From positions 62,001-126,000 of the forward strand of contig CACGED010000001.1 in the NCBI GenBank assembly GCA_902571975.1: a stretch of DNA of 64,000 nucleotides, in the 5' to 3' direction. The stretch is from an uncultured Pelagibacteraceae bacterium (lineage in GTDB: Bacteria; Pseudomonadota; Alphaproteobacteria; Pelagibacterales; Pelagibacteraceae). The position numbers and the translations under genes were made by a program. Position 1 is the first letter of the stretch. Every line of letters begins with the position of its first letter. Positions 8,749-16,183 of the stretch are shown piece by piece. A model generated the notes under the pieces. That model saw only the letters and a list, made by a program, of their open reading frames with translations. It was not told where the DNA came from and made no database searches.

Positions 8749-9068
8749 TACTTAGGCATTGGTGTTGCGCCAGTCTCTAAACTCATGATTTTTCCATTAT
8801 CGTATTTGTAGACTGCCATTACTGCTTCAACATTTCCATCATCAAATGTTACGAATGCATGGTGTACACCTACTTCATCGTTCTCATATACTACTCTAGT
8901 ATCTCTTTGGTTGATATCTCCGCTCATAGCCCATTTGATCACGTCAGCTTTGCCCAAAGTGTTTCCTGATTTATGCATTTTGAATTTGAAATCATCATGC
9001 AAAAGTTCATTCATAGCTGCCTCGTCTTTATTTTTCAATGCAGCACTGTATTTTTCTAATATTGACAT
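8748..9068 (-). CDS. NTF2-like (SnoaL-type) small protein, paralogue A
   Basis: A 106-residue single-domain NTF2-like protein of the SnoaL/ketosteroid-isomerase fold. The N-terminal helix MSILEKYSAALKNKDEAAMNELLHDDF and the strand-rich end with ETGATPMPK are typical. It is clearly paralogous to the 10037-10363 protein: they share MSILEK, an ENDE-G-H segment followed by VT-DGN-EA, and the ETGAT end. Such domains bind small ligands and may isomerise or hydrate them; no catalytic residues can be assigned. It is coupled to the downstream cupredoxin gene and lies 9 bp downstream of the DUF1330 gene, with CTCCTT (reverse of AAGGAG) as its ribosome-binding site. Confidence 0.75.
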   Translation of the reverse strand: MSILEKYSAALKNKDEAAMNELLHDDFKFKMHKSGNTLGKADVIKWAMSGDINQRDTRVVYENDEVGVHHAFVTFDDGNVEAVMAVYKYDNGKIMSLETGATPMPK

Positions 9069-9077
9069 TTTTCTCCT

Positions 9078-9365
9078 TTATATTCCTTCTATTATCATTC
9101 CATTAGAATCTGCGTTATCTAATCGAATTTGTTTTATTGGTTTATATTCTTCAGAATTATACCATTCCTTTGCTTTCTCGTAACTTGGAAATTTCATCAC
9201 AACTGTCCTTGGATGTTGCCATGAGCCTTCAATTGTCTCACTGGTACCACCTCTCACAAGATACTCCCCACCAAATTTTTCTGCAGTGGGCTTAACTTTG
9301 TTTATGTATTCCTTATAATTTTCAGGATTGTTAACATTAATGTTAAAAATTGCGTAACCATTCAT
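9078..9365 (-). CDS. DUF1330 family protein
   Basis: A 95-residue protein of the DUF1330 family, a ferredoxin-like dimeric alpha/beta-barrel. The pattern is complete: YAIFNINVNNPENYKEY at the start, KFGGEYLVRGG in the middle, then WQHPRTVVMKFPSYEKAKEWYNSEEYKPI. No enzymatic activity is established for the family; related dimeric barrels include monooxygenases and dehydratases. The gene lies 2 bp downstream of the GYD-type gene and 9 bp upstream of NTF2-like paralogue A in a tightly packed leftward cluster. Confidence 0.85.
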   Translation of the reverse strand: MNGYAIFNINVNNPENYKEYINKVKPTAEKFGGEYLVRGGTSETIEGSWQHPRTVVMKFPSYEKAKEWYNSEEYKPIKQIRLDNADSNGMIIEGI

Positions 9366-9367
9366 AA

Positions 9368-9691
9368 TTATTCTCCTGGTTTAATAACAGATTTTGTGGC
9401 ATCTGCAGCGTTTTCAAAAGCTTTATTGTAGTCAATAACTTCATGAACCATTAAATCATCCATAAGACCTGAATTTTTAAAAGCAATCTTCAAGGCAAGC
9501 GCTTGTTCATAATCTCCTTCTACACTTGAGATAACATCAAATCTACCTCTTACCCATTCATAGCTGATCAATTTTAAACCAGCAGCCTCGGTAACTTTCT
9601 TAGTCGATGCATATCTATCTGCAGAAGGATCATTTTGCATTCTTTTCATTAATTCTGCACTTATTTTGCCAATCAAATAAAATCTTGCCAT
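9368..9691 (-). CDS. GYD-domain-like dimeric barrel protein
   Basis: A 107-residue protein resembling the GYD family: MARFYLIGKIS at the start, a middle section with AAGLKLISYEWVRGRFDVISSVEGD, and a helix with ALALKIAF. The GYD name motif is changed to GRFDV. The start is taken as the ATG at 9691, 1 bp after the stop codon of the upstream gene; an in-frame TTG at 9703 would overlap that gene. The fold is probably a ferredoxin-like dimer as in DUF1330. No activity is known. Its place between an unknown 96-residue protein and DUF1330 puts three likely small alpha/beta-barrel proteins side by side. Confidence 0.7.
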   Translation of the reverse strand: MARFYLIGKISAELMKRMQNDPSADRYASTKKVTEAAGLKLISYEWVRGRFDVISSVEGDYEQALALKIAFKNSGLMDDLMVHEVIDYNKAFENAADATKSVIKPGE

Positions 9692-9692
9692 A

Positions 9693-9983
9693 TTACATTT
9701 CAACTTTTGTTAAATCCCAAGCAGTCATTTTGATAACACATTCATCGAAAATTTCCTTTCCAACTGGATGTGTACCAGATATTAGTTCCTTCATTTTTTC
9801 TTCATTGTGAACAAATACCTTAAACATAACACCGCTTTTGTCAGGTATTACCGCTCCTACTGTTTTTTCAGGATAAGCTGCAGATTTTCTTACACTCATG
9901 CCTTCATCTGACTGCATCCATCCCATAAACTTTTCAAACTTGCCTTCTTTTAATTCTGCAAGCACTAACATTTCTTTTTCCAT
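9693..9983 (-). CDS. Unknown small protein, probably an alpha/beta-barrel
   Basis: A 96-residue protein that I do not recognise with certainty. It begins MEKEMLVLAELKEGKFEKFMGWMQSDEG, continues with a segment containing VMFKVFVHNEEKMKELISG, and ends in a strand with DECVIKMTAWDL. The alternation of strand, helix, strand, strand, helix, strand fits a ferredoxin-like fold similar to its neighbours. It has a strong G-rich ribosome-binding site (reverse of CCCCCTT) and is followed after 1 bp by the GYD-type gene, so it is expressed with the small-gene cluster. It contains one Cys and no obvious metal site. Confidence 0.65.
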   Translation of the reverse strand: MEKEMLVLAELKEGKFEKFMGWMQSDEGMSVRKSAAYPEKTVGAVIPDKSGVMFKVFVHNEEKMKELISGTHPVGKEIFDECVIKMTAWDLTKVEM

Positions 9984-10036
9984 TTATTCCCCCTTTTTTT
10001 TATTTATTATTTTAAATCAATCTTATGATTATTCAA

Positions 10037-10363
10037 TTATTTTGGTAATTTGGTTGCACCTGTCTCGACTTCAATGATTTTACCGTCTTTAAACTTCCAA
10101 CAACACATCAAAGCTTCAGTGTTTCCATCTTGATAAGTAACATATGAATGATCAAAACCAATTTCATCATTCTCAAAAAGGATCCTGTATTTTGCGGGAC
10201 TCATCATACCTTTGCTTACAGCTTCAACCATACCTGTCTTACCCATATGGACATATTCTCCTTTAAGATGGGAAAACATTTTGTAGTCATCGTGCACCAG
10301 CTCACCAGCTGCTGCACCATCTTTTTCCATGATTGCTTTGTTTAGTTTTTCTAAAATTGACAT
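10037..10363 (-). CDS. NTF2-like (SnoaL-type) small protein, paralogue B
   Basis: A 108-residue NTF2-like protein and close paralogue of the 106-residue protein at 8748-9068. The shared blocks are MSILEKLNKAI, HDDYK, ENDEIGFDHSYVTYQDGNTEALM and ETGATKLPK. The conservation of the C-terminal half suggests a common ligand or that the two form a heterodimer, but this is inference. It starts 8 bp downstream of the 124-residue NTF2-like gene and is separated by about 50 bp from the next gene of the cluster. Confidence 0.75.
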   Translation of the reverse strand: MSILEKLNKAIMEKDGAAAGELVHDDYKMFSHLKGEYVHMGKTGMVEAVSKGMMSPAKYRILFENDEIGFDHSYVTYQDGNTEALMCCWKFKDGKIIEVETGATKLPK

Positions 10364-10371
10364 TCTGTTCC

Positions 10372-10746
10372 TTACTTCTTCATTGCATTGAACATGCTTA
10401 GTGTATCGTCAAAAGCAATAAACATTGTCAGTTTACCATCATCGCCTACTTCAAAGTAATGACCAAAAATTGTATCCATGCCATCTGCCTTAGCAGTTGC
10501 CTTAACAAAAACTTTGTTTCCCTCGCTAATCATCATATCTGGTGTTACTGAAAAATTACTCCAAAGTTGTGGTACTTGCATCATAGTTTTCATATATGCT
10601 TCTTTGCCTTTATGAGTTCCTGACATTGGATGTTTATCTCCAGGATAAATCCAAGTGATATCATCATGTACCATATCCATAAATGCCTCCATTTCTCCTT
10701 TTCCAAAAAGTTCATATCCTTTTTTAACTACTTCTTTTGCGTCCAT
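10372..10746 (-). CDS. NTF2-like / ketosteroid-isomerase-fold protein, first gene of the small-gene cluster
   Basis: A 124-residue NTF2-like domain: an N-terminal helix with VVKKGYELFGKGEMEAFMDM, then DDITWIYPGDKHPMSGTHKGKEAYMKTM, a pattern usual for SnoaL-like proteins with a His/Trp/Tyr-lined pocket. It is more distantly related to the other two NTF2-like proteins of the cluster than they are to each other. It has a good ribosome-binding site (reverse of CTCCTTT) and is the promoter-proximal gene. A -10 element (TATAAT at 10781-10786 on the minus strand) and a palindrome at 10796-10813 lie just upstream. Confidence 0.78.
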   Translation of the reverse strand: MDAKEVVKKGYELFGKGEMEAFMDMVHDDITWIYPGDKHPMSGTHKGKEAYMKTMMQVPQLWSNFSVTPDMMISEGNKVFVKATAKADGMDTIFGHYFEVGDDGKLTMFIAFDDTLSMFNAMKK

Positions 10747-10795
10747 AAAATCTCCTTTAATTTTTTTTGTATTAAATTTTATTATAAGATAGAAA

Positions 10796-10813
10796 TGTAA
10801 TGAATTTATTACA
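10796..10813. promoter_or_regulatory. Palindromic operator candidate upstream of the NTF2-like cluster
   Basis: TGTAATGAATTTATTACA is a palindrome with perfect 6-bp arms and one mismatched pair in the spacer. It lies 9 bp upstream of a minus-strand TATAAT (10781-10786), covering the position where a -35 hexamer would be; no good -35 is visible. A dimeric regulator bound here could replace the -35 contact as an activator, or block the polymerase. The regulator is not identified. Confidence 0.5.
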
Positions 10814-10829
10814 GTACTGGTATGCGTGA

Positions 10830-11831
10830 TTATATCCAGTGAGGATAGGGAAGACCTTTTTCTTTTAAAAAAGATTTATTAAACATCTTAGAGTTGTATT
10901 TATCAGATTTATCACAAAGTATTGTTACAATCGTTTTACCTGGACCTAAAAGTTTACCAAGTCTTATTGCTCCAGCAATATTTACACCACAACTTGTACC
11001 TAAACTTAAACCTTCTTTTTCAATTAAATCGAATAGAACAGGTAAAGACTCATGATCACTTATTGAAAATGCTCCATCAATATTTGCTTTTGCAAAGTTT
11101 GCTGTAACTCTACTTGATCCAATACCTTCAGTTATTGAGCCACCTTCACTCTTTAATTCACCATTTTCAATGTAATTATAAAGAGATGAGCCAGTTGGAT
11201 CTGATAAATATATTTTAATATCTTTATTCTTTTCTTTTAAAAAACTACTTACTCCTGCAATTGTACCACCAGTACCAGACGAACATACAAATCCATCAAT
11301 TTTGCCGTCAGTCTGTTCCCATATTTCTGGCCCAGTTGTTTCATAATGACCTTTTGAATTCGCAGTATTGTCAAATTGATTAGCCCAAACTACACCGTGA
11401 TTGTTACTACTTTTCAATTCATCGGCCAACCTTCCAGCATATTTAACAAAGTTATTTTCATCTTTATAAGGTTTTGGTGGAACCAACCTTAAATCAGCTC
11501 CAATATTTCTTAATAAATCTTTTTTTTCTTGTGTTTGATTATCGTTCATTACAATAATAGTTTTATAACCAATAGAATTTCCTAAAAGACATAATCCAAT
11601 TCCAGTATTACCTGCAGTTCCTTCAACAATTGTTCCACCTTTTGAAATTAGTTTTTTTTCTTCAGCATCTCTTATTAAAGCTAGAGCCGCTCTATCTTTT
11701 ACAGAGCCTCCTGGATTTAGGTACTCTGCTTTTCCATAAATATTACAACCAGTAATTTCTGATGCAGCTTTTAATTTAAATAAAGGGGTGTTTCCTATTG
11801 CTTCGACAAAATTATTTTGTAAAGTTTTCAT
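10830..11831 (-). CDS. cysK: Cysteine synthase (O-acetylserine sulfhydrylase)
   Basis: A 333-residue PLP enzyme that makes cysteine from O-acetylserine and sulfide. The N-terminus [15 protein letters not shown], the PLP-lysine motif [10 protein letters not shown] (Lys about 45), the substrate loop EGTAGNTG and the phosphate-binding loop [10 protein letters not shown] are all present. The gene overlaps the stop of cysE by 4 bp (ATGA), so the acetyltransferase and synthase are translated together. It is the last gene of a leftward sulfur unit that begins with sulfide:quinone oxidoreductase, suggesting that the same sulfide pool is either oxidised or assimilated. A specialised cystathionine beta-synthase-like enzyme is a less likely alternative. 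Confidence 0.9.
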   Translation of the reverse strand: MKTLQNNFVEAIGNTPLFKLKAASEITGCNIYGKAEYLNPGGSVKDRAALALIRDAEEKKLISKGGTIVEGTAGNTGIGLCLLGNSIGYKTIIVMNDNQTQEKKDLLRNIGADLRLVPPKPYKDENNFVKYAGRLADELKSSNNHGVVWANQFDNTANSKGHYETTGPEIWEQTDGKIDGFVCSSGTGGTIAGVSSFLKEKNKDIKIYLSDPTGSSLYNYIENGELKSEGGSITEGIGSSRVTANFAKANIDGAFSISDHESLPVLFDLIEKEGLSLGTSCGVNIAGAIRLGKLLGPGKTIVTILCDKSDKYNSKMFNKSFLKEKGLPYPHWI

Positions 11832-12409
11832 ACATCAAGCTTTGTATCACCCCCTGGTGCAACACCATAGGGTTTAAATTCTTCGGATGCAGTTCCAACA
11901 TTTTTTGCAGGAATTCCAACCATTACTGCGTTTTCTGGAACATCTTTTGTAACAACAGCATTAGCTCCAATTTTTGCATTTTTACCAACCACAACTGGTC
12001 CAAGTATTTGTGCACCAGAACCTACTACAACATTTTCTTTTAGCGTTGGGTGTCTCTTAACATTTCTTTGATCATCTGAATTAATACTCGGAGCAATTCC
12101 ACCTAATGTTGCCATGTGATAGATGGTTACGTTATCTCCAATATCAGAAGTTTCCCCTATAACCACTCCCATACCATGATCTATAAAAAGATTTTTTCCA
12201 ATTTTAGCATTAGGATGAATTTCTATACCTGTTAGAAACCTTGAGAACTGAGAAATTATTCTTGCAACGAGATGAAATTTTGCAATCGAAAAAAAATTTG
12301 CAATTCGATGAAAAAATACAGCTTTAACACCAGGATAGGTAAGTATTAAACTTAACTTTGATCTTGCAGCTGGATCTCTTTTAATTATCGATTCTAAAAA
12401 ATCATTCAT
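11828..12409 (-). CDS. cysE: Serine O-acetyltransferase, short form
   Basis: A 193-residue serine acetyltransferase of the short type found in many bacteria: an N-terminal helical part with [28 protein letters not shown], then the left-handed beta-helix of hexapeptide repeats with [19 protein letters not shown] (catalytic His and Asp region), and [20 protein letters not shown]. It transfers acetyl from acetyl-CoA to serine, giving the acceptor used by CysK. The cysK start overlaps its 3' end by 4 bp. The C-terminal tail is short but long enough to reach the CysK active site in a synthase complex (inference). Confidence 0.93.
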   Translation of the reverse strand: MNDFLESIIKRDPAARSKLSLILTYPGVKAVFFHRIANFFSIAKFHLVARIISQFSRFLTGIEIHPNAKIGKNLFIDHGMGVVIGETSDIGDNVTIYHMATLGGIAPSINSDDQRNVKRHPTLKENVVVGSGAQILGPVVVGKNAKIGANAVVTKDVPENAVMVGIPAKNVGTASEEFKPYGVAPGGDTKLDV

Positions 12410-12439
12410 GTTTATTTAAGATTAGTTATTAAAATTTAA

Positions 12440-12550
12440 CTACTTGTTACAACAGCAGTTTTCTGATGATGGTTTGCAATCACAATTTTTACAAACGTAT
12501 CTGTCACAAGAACAGTTTTTACATTTACAGTGTGAATTATTGCATGCCAT
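12440..12550 (-). CDS. Cysteine-rich metallothionein-like microprotein (36 aa, 11 Cys)
   Basis: An ATG-initiated frame of 36 codons with 11 cysteines: Cys at positions 3, 8, 10, 13, 15, 20, 23, 25, 32, 33 and 34, in CKCKNCSC, CKNCDC and CCC clusters, plus one His, with Lys and Asn as the main other residues. That density of CxC and CxxC pairs is what metal-thiolate cluster proteins show; it is unlikely by chance in AT-rich DNA because TGT/TGC must recur. It lies between the persulfide dioxygenase and cysE in the same direction. No Shine-Dalgarno is seen; the start codon follows directly after an inverted repeat (12552-12600). Function in metal, sulfide or persulfide binding is inference; I do not recognise the exact family. 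Confidence 0.65.
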   Translation of the reverse strand: MACNNSHCKCKNCSCDRYVCKNCDCKPSSENCCCNK

Positions 12551-12551
12551 A

Positions 12552-12600
12552 AGGGTTATATAATTGTATATTTTTTAAAAACAATACTAATAATAACCCT
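12552..12600 (-). promoter_or_regulatory. Inverted repeat in front of the cysteine-rich microprotein
   Basis: AGGGTTAT at one end and ATAACCCT at the other form 8-bp arms around a 33-bp AT-rich middle that can add an inner ATTGT/ACAAT stem. On the minus strand the structure ends 2 bases before the microprotein's start codon. It could be an RNA hairpin controlling translation or a bipartite protein site; neither is proven. Confidence 0.4.
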
Positions 12601-12604
12601 GATT

Positions 12605-13297
12605 TTAGAGTTCTTTAAGGGTTAATCCCTTTAAATTTGCAGGAACTGCAATATCCATCATTTTTGGATTAGCAAGATTAAGATTATCCATTATTTCAGC
12701 ATATTCCTCTTTTGAGCTAACTTGTAATCGAGGATTATTACTTTTTTCACTACCAATTGTGGAGTTTTTTTTCCCATTATAATCGTGAGCAGGATAAACA
12801 AGTGTTTCTTCTGGAAGTTTTAAAAGTTTACCAAATAATGAATCATAAGCCTCATGAGCACTACCATTTTGAAAGTCAGTTCTTCCAGTACCATTTATTA
12901 AAAGAGTATCGCCTGTAAAAACTCTATCATTCATTAAGTAACTATATGAACAATCTGTATGACCGGGAGTATAAATAGCTTTTAGCTCAATATTCTCGAT
13001 ATTTATATTTTCTTCATCTTTCAACTTTATATCAATAACTTCAGATTTAGAGTTTTCACCCATTATACGCACACATTTAGTTCTTTCATTAAGTTCATTT
13101 AATCCAGTTACATGATCTGCATGAATATGAGTATCAATTACTTTTACAAGTTTTAGATCTAAATTTTCTAAAACTTTTATGTATTCATCAGTATGCTCAA
13201 TTACTGGATCTATGATTAATGCCTCACGTCCTTTTCCACTAGAAATAATATAAGTATAAGTCGAGGATTTAGTATCAAATAGTTGTTCAAAAATCAT
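12605..13297 (-). CDS. Persulfide dioxygenase (ETHE1-like metallo-beta-lactamase fold)
   Basis: A 230-residue member of the ETHE1/SdoA branch of the metallo-beta-lactamase superfamily, which oxidises glutathione persulfide to sulfite. Iron-site motifs are present: THIHADHVTGL, YTPGHTDCSY and the Asp in VFTGDTLLINGTGRTDFQNG, the last matching the ETHE1 pattern closely; YPAHDYNG supplies the final His. It lies 35 bp downstream of the sulfide:quinone oxidoreductase gene, the standard partner that makes the persulfide. The related blh/gloB-type hydrolases lack the GTGRTDFQ signature, so those are less likely. Confidence 0.88.
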   Translation of the reverse strand: MIFEQLFDTKSSTYTYIISSGKGREALIIDPVIEHTDEYIKVLENLDLKLVKVIDTHIHADHVTGLNELNERTKCVRIMGENSKSEVIDIKLKDEENINIENIELKAIYTPGHTDCSYSYLMNDRVFTGDTLLINGTGRTDFQNGSAHEAYDSLFGKLLKLPEETLVYPAHDYNGKKNSTIGSEKSNNPRLQVSSKEEYAEIMDNLNLANPKMMDIAVPANLKGLTLKEL

Positions 13298-13332
13298 AAT
13301 TATAAAATAAATAAAATTTTATAAAATTGATA

Positions 13333-14574
13333 CTAATTTTCAATAGCTTTATGATTAGGCTTGCTCCATTCTTTTCCTTTAAACATTACATTCCATTGTA
13401 ACCAAGGAAAAAGCTTTGATTTCATTTGCCAATATAAAGAACTAGGTTTTGTTGGGTCAAAAGGCAAACTTGGAGTTACTTTTCCACCATAACAAAATTC
13501 TGCTAACATGACTTTACCATATGCAACTGTAAGAGGGCAGGCTCCATATCCATCATAAAGTCTATATGCTTCAGATGACTTATTGATATCTTTAATAATA
13601 TTATGAGCAACTATTGGAGCTTGTTTTCTTACTGCTGCTCCTGTTTTTGCATTAGGTGCATTCATTACATCACCCAAACTGTATATATTTTCATATTTAG
13701 TATGTCTTAATGTTCCTTCTTTATGATCTACATCAACCCATCCACCAGCATCAGCTAATGGGCTATTCTTAATAAAGTCTGGAGATGTTTGAGGTGGTGT
13801 TACATGTATAAAATCAAATTTCTTTGTAACCTCTTTAGAATTTCCATCTTTATCTGATTGTTTAAATACAGCCTCTTTGGCCTCACCATTTACTGAAATT
13901 AAATTATGCTGGAAGCTTCTTTTAATACCATACGAGTCACATATTTCATTAAGTGGACCTTGAAAGTGAGGCACACCAAAAATAACTGGTTTTGCACATA
14001 AAAATTCTAAATTACTATCTTTAAGAGCTCCTTTTTTCTTTAAGTGATCAGCAGCTAAGTAAGCTATTTTTTGAGGTGCTCCTGCACACTTAATTGGCAT
14101 TGGAGGTTCAGTAAATAATAAATTTCCTCCCTGCAAATTCTTTAAACATTCCCATGTATAAACAGCCATATCGGAACTGTAATTGGTACAAACATTATTT
14201 TTTCCTAAAGTTTCTTTTAACCCTGCCACTCCATCAAAGTTAATTTTTAGACCAGGACAAACTACTAAATAATCATAAGAATATTCACCACCTGAAGTCT
14301 TTACCGAATTAGACTCAGGAGAAAAACTTTCAGCATATTCTTTAATCCAATTAACATAACTAGGCATTACAGATGACATTGGTTTTATAGTGCTGTTTAC
14401 ATCATAAGCACCTGCACCTACTAAAGTCCATGCTGCTTGATATAAAGATTTTTCAGAAGGTTCTATAATTGATATTGATAAGTCAGACTTTAAACTTTTA
14501 AGTCTTGTGGCAACTGATATACCAGCGCATCCGCCACCGATAATCAAAATATTTGAGTGATTAGAGTTATTCAT
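13333..14574 (-). CDS. sqr: Sulfide:quinone oxidoreductase, type II (SQOR-like)
   Basis: A 413-residue FAD enzyme of the membrane periphery that oxidises sulfide and passes electrons to quinone. The dinucleotide fold IIGGGCAGIS starts at residue 11. The two redox cysteines typical of SQOR-like enzymes are visible: Cys163 in PPMPIKCAGAPQKIAYL, and the second in GYGACPLTVAYGKVMLAEF near residue 350. The amphipathic C-terminus with SKLFPWLQWNVMFKGKEW is the membrane-anchoring region. It heads a leftward unit with the persulfide dioxygenase. Its spacer to the divergent peroxiredoxin gene is 129 bp. Confidence 0.9.
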   Translation of the reverse strand: MNNSNHSNILIIGGGCAGISVATRLKSLKSDLSISIIEPSEKSLYQAAWTLVGAGAYDVNSTIKPMSSVMPSYVNWIKEYAESFSPESNSVKTSGGEYSYDYLVVCPGLKINFDGVAGLKETLGKNNVCTNYSSDMAVYTWECLKNLQGGNLLFTEPPMPIKCAGAPQKIAYLAADHLKKKGALKDSNLEFLCAKPVIFGVPHFQGPLNEICDSYGIKRSFQHNLISVNGEAKEAVFKQSDKDGNSKEVTKKFDFIHVTPPQTSPDFIKNSPLADAGGWVDVDHKEGTLRHTKYENIYSLGDVMNAPNAKTGAAVRKQAPIVAHNIIKDINKSSEAYRLYDGYGACPLTVAYGKVMLAEFCYGGKVTPSLPFDPTKPSSLYWQMKSKLFPWLQWNVMFKGKEWSKPNHKAIEN

Positions 14575-14646
14575 ATAAAAAAACTAACACTTATAATCTG
14601 CTTAAGATACACGTCTTATAAGTTGTTTTTTCAAACTTAAATATCG

Positions 14647-14674
14647 TTGATAAACTTACTCAATAATTTATAAT
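14647..14674 (+). promoter_or_regulatory. Promoter of the peroxiredoxin gene
   Basis: TTGATA at 14647-14652 and TATAAT at 14669-14674 are separated by 16 bp, a near-consensus housekeeping promoter. A ribosome-binding site (AAGGAGAG) follows 20 bp later in front of the ATG at 14704. The same spacer contains two CTTATAA-type repeats near 14590 and 14615 that may serve the divergent sqr promoter. Confidence 0.6.
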
Positions 14675-14703
14675 AGTTCTAATTAATTAAAGGAGAGTGA
14701 AGA

Positions 14704-15363
14704 ATGTTAAAAATAAACAGTATGTGTCCTGATTTTCAATGCAAAACTACAGAAGGAGATATCTCCTTTCATGAGTGGCTTGGAGATAGTTGGGGCGTAT
14801 TATTTTCTCACCCAAAAGATTTTACACCAGTTTGTACAACAGAATTAGGTTCATTAGGACAAATGAAAGCTGAGTTTGATGCAAGAAATGTAAAAGTAAT
14901 CGGACTAAGTGTAGATGGGGTTGAGGATCACAAAAAATGGTTAGAAGATATCAAAGATGTATCTGGAACTATGCCAGATTATCCTATTATCGCTGACGAA
15001 GACTTAAAGGTTGCAAAACTTTTCAATATGTTAGAAGGCGATGCAGGAACAACTTCAATGGGAAGAACAGCAGTTGATAATGAGACTGTTAGAACTATTT
15101 TTGTTGTAAGACCAGATAAAAGAATTGGTCTTTATTTAACTTATCCAATGGCTACAGGTAGAAATTTCCATGAAATTTTAAGAGCCATAGATTCAATGCA
15201 ACTAACTGCAAAACATAGAGTTGCTACTCCAGCTAATTGGAAAAAAGGTGAAGATGTAGTTATTCTTCCTGCTGTAAAAGATGAAGAAGCTAAAAAAATA
15301 TACCCAGATGGTTGGGAAACAGTTAAACCTTACTTAAGAAAAGTTCCAGATCCTACTAAGTAA
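14704..15363 (+). CDS. 1-Cys peroxiredoxin (Prx6-type)
   Basis: A 219-residue peroxiredoxin with the peroxidatic Cys44 in HPKDFTPVCTTELG and the long C-terminal domain (from about residue 160) typical of Prx6/AhpC2-type enzymes. It reduces H2O2 or organic peroxides; the usual resolving Cys of 2-Cys enzymes is absent, although two extra cysteines sit near the N-terminus at 8 and 13. It has its own strong promoter and ribosome-binding site, and a bidirectional hairpin terminator lies behind it. The position next to sqr fits a joint response to sulfide and oxidants, but that is inference. Confidence 0.93.
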   Translation: MLKINSMCPDFQCKTTEGDISFHEWLGDSWGVLFSHPKDFTPVCTTELGSLGQMKAEFDARNVKVIGLSVDGVEDHKKWLEDIKDVSGTMPDYPIIADEDLKVAKLFNMLEGDAGTTSMGRTAVDNETVRTIFVVRPDKRIGLYLTYPMATGRNFHEILRAIDSMQLTAKHRVATPANWKKGEDVVILPAVKDEEAKKIYPDGWETVKPYLRKVPDPTK

Positions 15364-15386
15364 TAAGGGTTTCGAATAAATTTAAT

Positions 15387-15420
15387 ATCTCAGTTCTATT
15401 TTAATAATTAGAACTGAGAT
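15387..15420. terminator. Bidirectional hairpin between convergent genes
   Basis: ATCTCAGTTCTA and its perfect complement form a 12-bp stem with a 10-nt AT loop, placed between the stop codons of the peroxiredoxin gene and the convergent racemase gene. There is no long T-run on either side, so termination efficiency is uncertain. Confidence 0.65.
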
Positions 15421-15424
15421 TAAA

Positions 15425-16123
15425 TTAAGACTTTTTATATTTTTTCATTGAAATATTTGCCAACAGAAGATTTGGATCTATAAATACTTTAGATTGCTTT
15501 ATTTTCTTAAAAGATTTGTATGCAAATATTGCAATTGGTAATTCAGTACATCCAAGAATTATTTTTTTACATTTAATTTTCATTAAGTAATTTACGGCTG
15601 GTCTAATTGCTTTTTCTGCTTCTTTAATTTTTCCCATTTTAACAAGCTTTATAGATTTATTTACTGAATTTTTTTGTAAATCTTTGCTAGGACTTACTAA
15701 ATTAAAATTTTTATCGAAATATTTATTATAAACTTTAGTACTTAATGTAGCTTCAGTAGATAAAATACCAATCTTAGAATTTTTCTTACAATTTTTTGAC
15801 GTATCTAAGTAGACTTCTTTAGGCATGCTAAGTATTGGTATTTTAACTTTTTTTCTTAAATCATCGTACCAATAGTGAGCTGTGTTGCATGGCATTACAA
15901 TGAATTTGCAATTGTTTTTTTGTAACATTTTACAACCCTCAACAAGTGAATTTAAAACGTTGTAATATTTTTTTAAATTTTCAGGTCGTTTTGGAATGTT
16001 AGATTTGTTATATAAAACAAACATAGGATACTGTTGATCGAGTTTACCAGCGTTTATTTTTGCAAGTTTATTGCAAAAATCTAATCCAGCCTGTGTTCCC
16101 ATTCCTCCAAGAATACCAATCAT
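15425..16123 (-). CDS. Aspartate/glutamate racemase family protein
   Basis: A 232-residue cofactor-independent racemase. The N-terminal MIGILGGMGTQAGLDF loop and the two catalytic-cysteine motifs MPCNTAHYW (Cys about 79) and LGCTELPIAI (Cys about 193) are both present, so the enzyme should be active. The first motif resembles aspartate racemases rather than MurI, and MurI-specific features are not evident, so it more likely acts on aspartate or another amino acid than in peptidoglycan synthesis. The gene is isolated, with the alpha/beta hydrolase gene divergent 60 bp away. Confidence 0.87.
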   Translation of the reverse strand: MIGILGGMGTQAGLDFCNKLAKINAGKLDQQYPMFVLYNKSNIPKRPENLKKYYNVLNSLVEGCKMLQKNNCKFIVMPCNTAHYWYDDLRKKVKIPILSMPKEVYLDTSKNCKKNSKIGILSTEATLSTKVYNKYFDKNFNLVSPSKDLQKNSVNKSIKLVKMGKIKEAEKAIRPAVNYLMKIKCKKIILGCTELPIAIFAYKSFKKIKQSKVFIDPNLLLANISMKKYKKS

Positions 16124-16183
16124 AAATCTACTTTGAATTTTGTTTTAAAAGTTACAATATACAACTATATTTTATAAACAATT

